Source: an uncultured Megasphaera sp.
Lineage (GTDB): Bacteria; Bacillota; Negativicutes; Veillonellales; Megasphaeraceae
Reading direction: 5' to 3'
Assembly: GCA_900540735.1 (NCBI GenBank)
Contig: UQHB01000009.1
Span: 9,641 to 73,640, forward strand
DNA: 64,000 nucleotides
Part shown: positions 8,517 through 17,092 of the stretch, in pieces
How the letters are laid out: every line of letters starts with the position of its first letter
Numbering within the stretch: position 1 is the first letter of the stretch
Made by a program: the position numbers and the translations under genes
The notes under the pieces: model-generated
What the model was told of the DNA's origin: nothing
The model's database searches: none
What the model saw: only the letters and a program-made list of their open reading frames with translations

Positions 8517-9860
8517 TTATCGTTTATTGCTATAACGCCAAATCTTCATATCTTCAGCCGCTTTAATGAGGTCTTCACGGAACTTCGGATGAGCAATAGA
8601 AATCAATTTTTCTGCTCGTTCCCATGTCGATGCTCCCATGAGATTGACCATGCCGTATTCGGTTGCTACCCAATGAGCCTGCGATCGCGGATCCGTGACA
8701 ATCGTCCCGTTGAGGAGGGTCGGGCGAATACGCGATTCATCTTGTCCTGTCTTTTTATTGTGGAATGTCGAACGCAAAGCAATGATACTCTTGCCGCCAC
8801 GCGAACGGTACGCACCATCTGTGAAGTCGAGCTGACCGCCGCTACCGCTGATTTGATGCGTCCCTGACGATTCAGACGAAATTTGGCCAAAGAGGTCTAT
8901 ATCGATGCAGTTATTAATGGAAATAAAGTTATCAAACTGGGAAATGACGAAGGGGTCATTGACGTATTCTACAGGATAACCTGCAAGAAAGGGATTGTCA
9001 TCCATCCAATCATACATATCTTGCGAGCCTAAAGCAAAGGCCCAAACGGCTTTATCTTTATCAATAGGTTTTAATTTATTCGTCAGCCGTCCTTCGCGAT
9101 ACATAAGATAAAAAGCATCGACGAGCATTTCCGTATGCATGCCCAAATCTTTTAAATCCGATTCGGCAATCATAGCACCGACCGTATTGGGAAGACCGCC
9201 AACACCGAGCTGAAGGGTTGCGCCATTCGGAATTTCTTTGACGATCATTTCAGCGATTTTCGAATCAATTTCATCCCCTGTTTTAAATGGAATCGTTGGC
9301 AAAGGAATATTGCCTGCTTCGACAATGGCATCGATTTCGGAAATATGGATGTTTTCACCACGACCGCCTAAGACGCGCGGCATAGCTTCGTTCACTTCGA
9401 CAATGACTTTCTTTGCTTTTTTCGTAAATGCTTCATTATACGACACATTGAGGCCAAAGTTAAAGAAGCCGTGTTTGTCCATAGGCGCAACAGTAAGCAT
9501 TGCTACGTCTACGTCACAAACATTCCGATATAAAGACGGCAAATTCCGATAAACCATAGGAATAAAATTCATTTTTCCTTGAGCACAGCATTTGCGATCA
9601 TACCCACTCATGTGCCAGTTCATAACCGTAAAAGTATCGCGATTTGGGTCTTGTTCAATGACTTCGCGCGGCGTAAAAGAGAAACAATTCCGTACTTTAA
9701 TATCTTTTAATTCGTCTTTACGCGCAGCCAAGGCCTTATCAAGGAGAATCGGCTGAGATGTGGTCATGCCATATTCCACCCAATCTCCCGATTGTACGAG
9801 TTGTACTGCTTGCTCCGGCGTAGTTAGTTTTTGCCGATACATATCTGTCCATTGCGACAT
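8517..9860 (-). CDS. Acyl-CoA:acetate CoA-transferase (butyryl-CoA:acetate / 4-hydroxybutyrate CoA-transferase family)
   Basis: 447 residues of the acetyl-CoA hydrolase/transferase family (Cat1/Cat2/But type). It exchanges CoA between an acyl-CoA and acetate, which in short-chain fatty acid producers is the last step of butyrate or propionate formation. The active-site glutamate is in the segment QISSESSGTHQISG (about residue 330), followed by GGQLDFTDGAYRSRGGKS, the diagnostic block of this family. LQLGVGGLPNTVGA is the CoA-binding region. The start is the ATG at 9860 (MSQWTDMY), behind a GGTGA ribosome site; the frame stays open upstream but lacks homology there. Length matches known butyryl-CoA:acetate CoA-transferases, but the preferred acyl group cannot be settled by eye. 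Confidence 0.9.
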   Translation of the reverse strand: MSQWTDMYRQKLTTPEQAVQLVQSGDWVEYGMTTSQPILLDKALAARKDELKDIKVRNCFSFTPREVIEQDPNRDTFTVMNWHMSGYDRKCCAQGKMNFIPMVYRNLPSLYRNVCDVDVAMLTVAPMDKHGFFNFGLNVSYNEAFTKKAKKVIVEVNEAMPRVLGGRGENIHISEIDAIVEAGNIPLPTIPFKTGDEIDSKIAEMIVKEIPNGATLQLGVGGLPNTVGAMIAESDLKDLGMHTEMLVDAFYLMYREGRLTNKLKPIDKDKAVWAFALGSQDMYDWMDDNPFLAGYPVEYVNDPFVISQFDNFISINNCIDIDLFGQISSESSGTHQISGSGGQLDFTDGAYRSRGGKSIIALRSTFHNKKTGQDESRIRPTLLNGTIVTDPRSQAHWVATEYGMVNLMGASTWERAEKLISIAHPKFREDLIKAAEDMKIWRYSNKR

Positions 9861-9924
9861 ATAGTTCACCAAATCCTTTCTGTATGTAGTACATCGTTTA
9901 ATTTCGTTCGTTCTTTCACAAATT

Positions 9925-9953
9925 ATTATACGGCATTCCCTAAGGTTATACAA
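9925..9953 (-). promoter_or_regulatory. Predicted promoter of the CoA-transferase gene
   Basis: On the minus strand TTGTAT (9948-9953) and TATAAT (9925-9930) are 17 bases apart, about 65 bases before the start codon. Confidence 0.65.
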
Positions 9954-10025
9954 GAACTATAGAGAAAGTATATTATACTTTTATGGCATGGAATTTATAA
10001 TAATCTATGCCAGATTATCTATGAC

Positions 10026-10066
10026 AAAAGCCTGTATGACAGGCATATGTCTATCACACAGGCTCG
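10026..10066 (-). terminator. Intrinsic terminator after the EF-G-like gene
   Basis: On the minus strand AGCCTGT (10058-10064) pairs with ACAGGCT (10029-10035), followed by TTTTG. Confidence 0.65.
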
Positions 10067-10081
10067 GAGAGAGAGGGAAAA

Positions 10082-12157
10082 TTATTCTTTTTTCGTTTCT
10101 TGCGCTTTAGCTACAATAGCATCCATCATCTTTTTCGGGACTTCTTCATAATCAAAGAAGGTCATATTAAAGGTCCCTTTCCCTTGGGTCATAGACCGCA
10201 AAGCTGTGACATAACCTTTCATTTCAGCTAACGGCACTTGGGCTTTGACGACAATAATGCCTTTACGGTTGCGATGATGTTCCATACCGAGGATACGACC
10301 GCGGCGACCGCTGAAATCGCCCATAACATCGCCCATAAATTCTTCTGGAATGACGACATCAACGTTATAAATCGGTTCGAGAATAGTCGGATTGGCTTCA
10401 GGCACGCCTTTCTTCAAGGCCAACGAAGCAGCTACTTTGAAGGCTAATTCCGATGAGTCGACAGTATGATACGAGCCGTCTTTTAACGTGACTTTGACGT
10501 TAATCATAGAATAGCCTGCAATGAGTCCTTTATCGAGTGTTTCTTTCACGCCTTTTTCGACAGCCGGGATGTACTGACGCGGTACGGCACCACCGAAGAT
10601 ATCATCGACAAATTCGAAGGTTTCGCCGTTTGTAAGCGGTTCAATATCGAGGACGACATGACCGTACTGACCGTGACCGCCACTCTGTTTTTTATGTTTC
10701 CCTTCAGCTGTGACTTTACTCTTAATCGTTTCGCGGTACGGAATATAGAGGTCTGTAATGACACCTTTGACACCATATTTCCGTTCCATCTTGGTCATGA
10801 TGTGTTCCAAGTGAACATCGCCCATGCAATGAACAACGATTTGTTTCCCTTCGACGCTCTTTTCGACTTGGCATGTCGGGTCTTCTTCGCTAATCCGAAG
10901 GAGGGCATTCATCAATTTTTCTTCTTCCCCTTTCTTTTCCGGCACCATAGCTACTGTATGGAGCGGATTCGGGAAGCGGACTGGGTCGTAAATGATCGGG
11001 AAGTCCGGTGTAGCAAAGGTATCGCCAGTCTTAGCATTGGCAAGTTTCGGAATGACCACAATATCACCGGCAATGGCTTTGGTAATAGAGAGTTGTTCTT
11101 TCCCAATGAGGGTCATCATTTTGCCGAGTTTTTCTTCTTTATTTTGCGTAATGTTATAGAGTTTGTCGCCGTCTTTTAATTCGCCAGAGAAAATGCGGAC
11201 ATAACTCAATTTACCAGCAAAGGGGTCAATCATCGTCTTGAAGACAAAACCTGTGAAGGGTTTATCCGGATAAACCAAGACCGGTTCATCTGTCTTAGGA
11301 TTCGTACCCATCATGACTTTTTGCGAAGCTGCAGGCATATACGTAATGATACGGCGCAGTAATTCGTCTGTCCCAATGTGATGAATGGCACTGCCGCACA
11401 TGACCGGGCACACACGGCCGGTGAGCATACCTTGGCGCAGGCCGTGACGCAATTCTTCAATGGTCAATTCGTCACCGTTCAGGTATTTTTCAAGGAGTTC
11501 GTCGTCCCCTTCAGCCGCAGCTTCCATGCACATTTCCCGGACTTCACGCGCTTTAGGCATGTATTCAGGCGGCACTTTGATTTCTTCGCTCTTGCCGTTT
11601 TTCCATTCCCACGCGACCATTTTGCACACGTCAATAATGCCGCGGAAATCTTTCCCTTCGCCAATCGGAATCTGGAGAGGCATGATAGCTTTGCCAAAGA
11701 CCGCACGCATTTTTTCTAAGGCACCAAAATAATCGGCATTATCGCCGTCCATTTTGTTGACATAGACCATACGCGGCAATTTTAGTTCCACGCCGTAATC
11801 CCAAGCCCGTTCCGTATCCATTTCCACGCCTGATTCGGCTGAGACGACGAGCAAAATGCCGTCACTCGCGCGCAGTGCTGCCCGCACTTCACCGCAAAAT
11901 TCGGAGTACCCCGGTGTATCGATAAAATTGAGTTTGTGATCTTCCCATTCGCAAGGCGCAATACCAAGTTGAATCGTGACATTACGTTTAATTTCTTCCG
12001 GTTCATAATCCATGATATGTTTGTTGTCTTTTCCCACGCCAACGGCATCGACAGCACCGCAAGCGAGTAACAACGATTCAACGACAGCTGTTTTACCAGC
12101 ACCGTCATGAGAAAGGACAGCTACGTTACGAATCTTATCACTTGTGTATTCTTTCAT
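10082..12157 (-). CDS. Elongation factor G-like GTPase (EF-G2 type paralogue)
   Basis: 691 residues with the five-domain layout of translation factor EF-G. The G domain has a P-loop SHDGAGKTAVVESLL, DTPGYSEF (G3) and VNKMDG (G4). The later domains include PYRETIKS and GGHGQYGHV, as in EF-G domain IV. The P-loop and surrounding sequence differ from canonical FusA (GHIDAGKTTTTERIL), and no str-operon genes (rpsL, rpsG, tuf) are next to it, so this is a second, specialised copy like EF-G-2 rather than the housekeeping factor. Its role is unknown; paralogues have been linked to ribosome recycling or stress. It is monocistronic with an AGGAGGCGAT ribosome site. Confidence 0.88.
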   Translation of the reverse strand: MKEYTSDKIRNVAVLSHDGAGKTAVVESLLLACGAVDAVGVGKDNKHIMDYEPEEIKRNVTIQLGIAPCEWEDHKLNFIDTPGYSEFCGEVRAALRASDGILLVVSAESGVEMDTERAWDYGVELKLPRMVYVNKMDGDNADYFGALEKMRAVFGKAIMPLQIPIGEGKDFRGIIDVCKMVAWEWKNGKSEEIKVPPEYMPKAREVREMCMEAAAEGDDELLEKYLNGDELTIEELRHGLRQGMLTGRVCPVMCGSAIHHIGTDELLRRIITYMPAASQKVMMGTNPKTDEPVLVYPDKPFTGFVFKTMIDPFAGKLSYVRIFSGELKDGDKLYNITQNKEEKLGKMMTLIGKEQLSITKAIAGDIVVIPKLANAKTGDTFATPDFPIIYDPVRFPNPLHTVAMVPEKKGEEEKLMNALLRISEEDPTCQVEKSVEGKQIVVHCMGDVHLEHIMTKMERKYGVKGVITDLYIPYRETIKSKVTAEGKHKKQSGGHGQYGHVVLDIEPLTNGETFEFVDDIFGGAVPRQYIPAVEKGVKETLDKGLIAGYSMINVKVTLKDGSYHTVDSSELAFKVAASLALKKGVPEANPTILEPIYNVDVVIPEEFMGDVMGDFSGRRGRILGMEHHRNRKGIIVVKAQVPLAEMKGYVTALRSMTQGKGTFNMTFFDYEEVPKKMMDAIVAKAQETKKE

Positions 12158-12266
12158 ATATAAATCGCCTCCTGTAAATCACGTTTTACTATATAAATTC
12201 GTGACACGGAGTCGATTTCCTTCTTTGCTATGCTTTTTTTCTAAAATAGTTATGAATGAAATGAAA

Positions 12267-13469
12267 TTATTTAGCGTATTTAGCCAGGCCCTTGAAGACG
12301 AGAGAAGCCATTAATTCCACGCCAATAGGTAAGCAATCTTCATCGACTGCAAATTTCGCATTGTGCAGCGGGTAGACAGGTGCGCCTGGTTTCGTTGCAC
12401 CGAGCCAGAAGAAGCCGCCTTTATATTTTTGTAAATATCCAGAATAATCTTCTGCCGTCATGGCCGGTTCTGCAATGACCGGGACAGCAGCGTCACCGAA
12501 GCATTCCCGTGCTGTCGACGCAATCAATTCGGCTTGGTCCGGTTCGTTGACTACAGCTGCATAGCCCCGTTCGTAGTCGAGTTCGCTCGTCGTGCCGTAC
12601 ATAGCATCGAGGCCTTTTAAGAAATTCCCTAAGTTAGTTTCCACTGTATCTTGTGCTTCTTTGTCGTACGTACGGCATGTCCCTTCGAGGACGACCGTAT
12701 CGGCAACGATATTGTACCTCGTACCACCGTTGATTTTACCAATCGTCAAGACCGTCGGATAGAGGGGATTAATTTGACGGCTAATAATATCCTGCACAGC
12801 CGTAATGAATTGGCCTGCTGCGACGATAGCGTCGACACCTTTATGGGGCATGGCAGCATGGCTCGATTTCCCATGAATCGTAATCTGTACATGGTCCGAC
12901 GCAGCCATCATAGCACCGGCACGAACGCCGATTTGCCCGGTCGGGAGGGTCGGCCATACGTGGAGGCCGTAAATGGCATCGATGCCGTCGAGGACACCAG
13001 ACGCAACGATAGCTTTCGCACCGCCAGTAGGAGATTTTTCTTCAGCAGGCTGGCAGACGAAGACGACGTTCCCAGCGATTTCATCTTTCAGTGCCGAGAG
13101 AACCATGGCTGTACCGAGTAAAATCGACATGTGGCCGTCATGACCGCATGCATGCATTTTGCCGGGGTTCTTCGATTTAAAAGGTAAATCTGTTTCTTCA
13201 GGAATAGAAAGAGCATCCATATCAGTCCGGAGGGCAATGGTCGGGCCGGGCTTTGCGCCGTAGAGCGTGCCAATGACGGCATGGAGGCCTGCTACGGTTT
13301 CTTGAACTTCGATGCCCAGGGACCGCAAGGTCTTTGCCATAAGAGCAGACGTTTCTACTTCTTCATACGATAATTCCGGGTTTTCGTGGATTTGCCGCCG
13401 TAATTCACAAATTTTCGGCGTATATTGTTTCACTAATGCTTCAATTTTTTCTTTTGTCACCATACTCAT
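12267..13469 (-). CDS. M20 family metallo-amidohydrolase (N-acyl amino acid / hippurate hydrolase type)
   Basis: A 400-residue cytoplasmic zinc amidohydrolase. The metal and catalytic motifs are visible: RTDMDALSIPE, MHACGHDGHMSILLG and CQPAEEKSPTGGAKAI, the standard layout of the M20D group that includes hippurate hydrolase, IAA-amino acid hydrolase and N-acetyl-diaminopimelate deacetylase. Substrate is not determinable. The start is the first of two ATG codons, six bases apart, behind AAAGGAGC. An extended -10 element (TGGTATAAT on the minus strand, 13536-13544) lies about 70 bases upstream. Confidence 0.88.
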   Translation of the reverse strand: MSMVTKEKIEALVKQYTPKICELRRQIHENPELSYEEVETSALMAKTLRSLGIEVQETVAGLHAVIGTLYGAKPGPTIALRTDMDALSIPEETDLPFKSKNPGKMHACGHDGHMSILLGTAMVLSALKDEIAGNVVFVCQPAEEKSPTGGAKAIVASGVLDGIDAIYGLHVWPTLPTGQIGVRAGAMMAASDHVQITIHGKSSHAAMPHKGVDAIVAAGQFITAVQDIISRQINPLYPTVLTIGKINGGTRYNIVADTVVLEGTCRTYDKEAQDTVETNLGNFLKGLDAMYGTTSELDYERGYAAVVNEPDQAELIASTARECFGDAAVPVIAEPAMTAEDYSGYLQKYKGGFFWLGATKPGAPVYPLHNAKFAVDEDCLPIGVELMASLVFKGLAKYAK

Positions 13470-13724
13470 AGTGCTCCTTTACTTAATGGAATAGAAAGTA
13501 TATAAAAAGTTTCTTTTATTCATAAATTACGTTTTATTATACCATAGTATGATGGGAAAATAAAGTCATTTTATATGTTAAAATCGGAATTAAACGATGT
13601 TATTTAAAATACTTTTTAGGCATTTTATAAGTGTTAATGACAAGTATTAGACATTATAAGCTTGCGTATTTATACTAAGGCCAAGAAGAGAAATTCTATT
13701 ACACTACGCAAAGGAGCATCTATC

Positions 13725-14240
13725 ATGAAAACACGTTATCTTGGTCAACTTCCCGTTTCCGCCATTGGCTATGGTTGTATGGGCCTGTCCCATGGCTATG
13801 GCCCTGTACCGCTAGCGAAAGACAGTATCCACTTAATCCATCAGGCCTATGACTTAGGTTGTACCTTTTTCGATACAGCCGAAGGCTATGGCGACGGGGC
13901 TAATGAAGAACTCGTCGGCAAGGCCATTGCCGAAGCCATCGCTCCGCTCATAAAAAAAGGTAAAATCCGGGCTTGGGGCCTCTCCCAATGCACAGCAGAC
14001 ACACTGCGCCGTGCCCATCGGATTACGCCGGTCACAGCCGTGCAAAGTGAGTATTCTATTATGGAGCGCATGTTTGAAGCAGATGTTATCCCAACGTGCC
14101 AGCACATGGGCATTGGCTTTGTCCCCTTCTCGCCTTTAGGGGCTGGGTTCTTATCCGGTAAATACCATGCTGGCGACCATTACGAAGGCGACGATGTGTG
14201 CCGCGTTATTACGCGCTTTACTGATGATAATGTCCGCAAA
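13725..14240 (+). pseudogene. Aldo/keto reductase remnant (internal deletion, 3' truncated, fused to next remnant)
   Basis: It starts with a normal ATG behind AAGGAG and reads KTRYLGQLPVSAIGYGCMGL, the N-terminus of an aldo/keto reductase, then FFDTAEGYGDG with the catalytic Asp and Tyr. After GKAIAEAI the frame jumps directly to KKGKIRAWGLSQ, so some 60 residues that carry the catalytic Lys and His are missing. Homology stops again at about 14240 (FTDDNVRKN), where the frame continues into flavodoxin-like sequence. The frame is still open, so a 381-residue chimera could be translated, but the enzyme cannot be active. It belongs to a block of six decayed genes. Confidence 0.85.
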
Positions 14241-14737
14241 AATAATACGAATTATGATGCTTCTGTCGATGCCTCTACGTCAGCGAGCATCGTCGACCAC
14301 GACGGACAGCGCATGGGCACGACAGAGCTCATGGCCCGGGACATTCAGCAACAAGTACAGGGAGACCTCTTCCTCATTCATGCGGCAACGCCGTACCCGA
14401 CGAACTTTGATGATGTCGTCGATCAAAACCATACAGAAGCAGCCCAGCAAGCCTTCCCAGCCCTGACCAATACGGTGGACATGAGCAAGTATGACATCAT
14501 CTTCATTGGCTATCCGAACTGGGACTACGGCGCGCCCATGGCAGTGCGGACGTTTTTAGAAGAATATGACCTCACAGGCAAGACAATTATTCCTTTCTGC
14601 GCCTATGGCACTGGGGAACTCTCGTCCAGTGTCCGCCAACTAAGCCGTTCTGTCCCAAAGAGCACCGTTACGGCCCCCTTTGGCATTAGCCGCGCTGACA
14701 TGGCGCAAGCCGATGCTAAACTGGCACAGACCATGAC
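14241..14737 (+). pseudogene. Flavodoxin-like protein remnant (N-terminus lost)
   Basis: In frame with the aldo/keto reductase remnant, the sequence becomes flavodoxin-like: TTELMARDIQQQVQGDLF, PYPTNFDDVVDQ, DIIFIGYPNWDYGAPMAVRTFLEEYDL and FCAYGTGELSSSV are typical of the flavodoxins often found beside aldo/keto reductases in Firmicutes. The N-terminal strand and most of the FMN phosphate loop are missing. Homology ends at about 14737, where alcohol dehydrogenase sequence begins in another frame. It is the second piece of a deletion-built fusion. Confidence 0.8.
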
Positions 14738-15300
14738 TTCATTATGGGCCATGAATTTTGCGGCACTGTCACCGATCCGGGACCGAGCAATTTTGCCATT
14801 GGCGACCGCATCGTCTTTGGGGCAAACTTATACTGCGGCCACTGCGACATGTGCCAGCAAGGATTAGAACATCTTTGCCGCGAAGTAGACGGCACCAACT
14901 ATATCGGTTTCGTCCGTAATGGTGCCTATGCCCAGTATTTCTCCGGCCCTGCCAAAAATGCGTACGCCCTGCCCGATACAGTATTTAATAAAGCAACAGC
15001 CCTCATTGACCCGCTCATGGTCGCGTACCATGCAGTCAAGCATTCCCATATTACTCTCGGCTCGAAAGTCCTCGTCGTCGGCAGCGGCATTATTGCTCAA
15101 ATGATTGGCGGCCTTGCTAAGAAAATGGGCGCATCTTACGTAGCTATGGCAAAAATCAGTGACGTAAAAATCGCCCAATCCCGTACGATTGGTGAATTTG
15201 ATGCGTACTTTGATGAAACAGACCCAACCTTCATCGAGAAAATGCAAGCTACTACAGCCGGTGGCTTTGATGTAGCCTTTGAAGCAGCTGGAGCTGACCT
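14738..15300 (+). pseudogene. Zinc-dependent alcohol dehydrogenase remnant (both ends lost)
   Basis: The open frame holds the middle of a medium-chain alcohol/sorbitol dehydrogenase: MGHEFCGTV, GDRIVFGANLYCGHCDMCQQGLEHLC with the four-cysteine structural zinc site, and the Rossmann segment VLVVGSGIIAQMIG. The N-terminal catalytic-zinc cysteine and the last ~120 residues are gone. Homology stops at FEAAGAD near 15300, three bases before the start codon of the next remnant. No start codon or ribosome site of its own is retained. Confidence 0.85.
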
Positions 15301-15302
15301 AT

Positions 15303-16138
15303 ATGTTAAAAGCCCATCTCTTCACTGCTCTCTTAGCAGGCTTTCTCTCTCTTGCCAGTACAGTAGTCCTCCAAGCCAAGGCGACAGATTACTTGCCTAC
15401 ACCCCAATCAGGCGTGACCATGAAGAAAGTTACGTTTATGAATAATACGACAAGAATGACTGGGAATATTTATTTACCAGCCCATTTCGATAAGACGAAG
15501 AAATATCCTGCCATTTCCGTAGCCCATCCTTGGGGTGGTGTCAAAGAACAGACAGCCAGGATTTATGCCCGAAAATTAGCGGAAAAAGGATTCATTACCC
15601 TTGCCTACGATGCGTCTCATTATGGCGAAAGCGAAGGCACGCCGCGGTATGAAGAAAATCCGGCTGAATGGATCGACAACATTCATAGCGTCATCGATTA
15701 CTTAAGCAATACCCCAAATGTCGATGCAAACCGTATCGGTGCACTCGGTATTTGCGCCGGTAGCGGCTATACGATTGCGGCGGCAGAGACAGACCCACGC
15801 ATTAAAGCTGTAGCCGGTGTGTCTACGTATGATGTCGGTGATGCGTCCCGCAACGGCCTGCGTAATGTCTGGCCTGTCAATAAGGAACAAGTCTTAGCAG
15901 AAGCTGCAGCCCAACGGACAATCGAAGCAGCTGGCGTCCCTGTACGGATTGACAAGCTTTTGCCGGCGAAAAGGCCCAATCCCGTTACTTCAGCGAAGAT
16001 TCGTACGCCTTGGCGAAAAATCCGAAAAAATTATACATTATTCCCACAGCAACACACTTTGACTTGTATGATAAGCCAGAATACGTCAATCAAGCTGTCG
16101 AAAAATTAACAGACTTTTTCACCCATAATTTACAATAA
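15303..16138 (+). pseudogene. Exported alpha/beta hydrolase (dienelactone hydrolase type), frameshifted
   Basis: It starts MLKAHLFTALLAGFLSLAST, a signal peptide, then carries an alpha/beta hydrolase: VAHPWGGVKEQ, YDASHYGESEG, and ALGICAGSGYTIAAA, where the usual nucleophile Ser is in the GxCxG-type elbow as Cys (dienelactone hydrolase style). At about 15960-15970 homology moves to another frame, which reads KAQSRYFSEDSYALAKNP and ends TDFFTHNLQ at the stop 16136-16138; sequence between the two parts also appears to be missing. A frameshift plus internal deletion therefore inactivates it. A strong terminator follows. Confidence 0.82.
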
Positions 16139-16141
16139 CCA

Positions 16142-16190
16142 TAAAAAATACCGTTGCCCCTATCTTCATAGGTAAGCAACGGTATTTTTT
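16142..16190. terminator. Bidirectional intrinsic terminator
   Basis: AAAAAATACCGTTGC and GCAACGGTATTTTTT form a 15-bp hairpin with A and T runs on both sides, between the hydrolase and LysR remnants, which face each other. Confidence 0.9.
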
Positions 16191-16580
16191 ATATATCTAT
16201 GTCTGTATCCACTGTTGTCTCCTGCGGGCCAGCGACGGCCTCTTGCAAGGCCTCAATGAAACGCCGCAATAAGGCGTCATCGCTTGCGTTCGTTTCCACA
16301 CGACGACGTTGCCACTTTCTATAGCCGGTTTTACAGGACGCATGCAAAGCTCTGGAAAGGTCGTTTCAAAATACGTACCCATAGCGAGGCCCATGCCGTG
16401 GCGCACTGAGATTTGCTTATTATAAGACGACAAATTGAGGGTCCCTACTGTATGAATGTCTTCCATGTATTTACCAAACCAATTTTCTAATTGATTCTTC
16501 ACGGCCAAGCGTGCCGGTAAGATCAACTTTTCCCCGATTAAATCGGCTGGTGTAATCGCTTTCCGTTGCCGCAACGGCAC
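16189..16580 (-). pseudogene. LysR-family regulator remnant (C-terminal effector domain only, frameshifted)
   Basis: The minus strand encodes part of a LysR substrate-binding domain: RKAITPADLIGEKLILPAR and RHGMGLAMGTYFE resemble the last third of LysR regulators. The N-terminal helix-turn-helix is missing; sequence is cut at about 16580 next to the cupin remnant. Near 16290 the frame is lost: the other frame continues NASDDALLRRFIEALQEAV and stops at 16189-16191, a natural LysR C-terminus. Truncation and frameshift both argue for a dead gene. It probably once controlled the neighbouring redox genes. Confidence 0.8.
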
Positions 16581-17023
16581 CAGCCTGTCCCTCGCACGCA
16601 GCAGAATACGTCCAAGGGACAGGAACGACAGAAAAAGTCGCCACCCCTACGACACCAACTTTAAATCCTTCTACGTATTTTACAGGTAAGGCCTATGTTC
16701 TGCCCCTCTTTGGCGAAACAGGCTCGACGACCTATGGCGGTGCTTATGTTACCTTTACACCGGGAGCCCGCTCCCATTGGTATACCCATTCTGGTGGACA
16801 ACGCCTGATCGTCGTGAAAGGTACCTTATGGACACAAGTTTGAAATGGGCCCAAAACGATTGCGAAAGAAGGCGATACGGTCTGGTGCCCGCCAGGAATC
16901 AAACATTGGCATGGCGCGCCGCCAAATGAAGAAGTCTTACAGCTGACATTAACAGAAAGTCGGAATGGTGCTAACGTGACCTGGTTAGAACCGGTAACGG
17001 ACGCCCAATATAATTCTAAATAA
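16562..17023 (+). pseudogene. Exported cupin-domain protein remnant (5' truncated, internal stop)
   Basis: The frame opens without a start codon and begins with what looks like the end of a signal peptide (SVAATAPACPSHAAE). It goes on through a cupin barrel: YVTFTPGARSHWYTHSGGQRLIVVKG (metal-binding His residues), then after an in-frame TGA (16841-16843) GDTVWCPPGIKHWHGA, and ends at the TAA at 17021. The 5' end is lost at the junction with the LysR fragment. The TGA most likely replaced a tryptophan or similar codon; there is no sign of selenocysteine use here. Confidence 0.8.
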
Positions 17024-17092
17024 ATTGCTTTTCAATTCTCTTCAGACAGCGTATAATTTGAAATGAAATCGCAAGATGAAGGAGGATTACTC

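Noticed and set aside
16841..16843. In-frame TGA in the cupin as a second selenocysteine
   Set aside because: It is not at a catalytic position, no SECIS-like hairpin was seen next to it, and the gene is truncated at its 5' end amid other pseudogenes.
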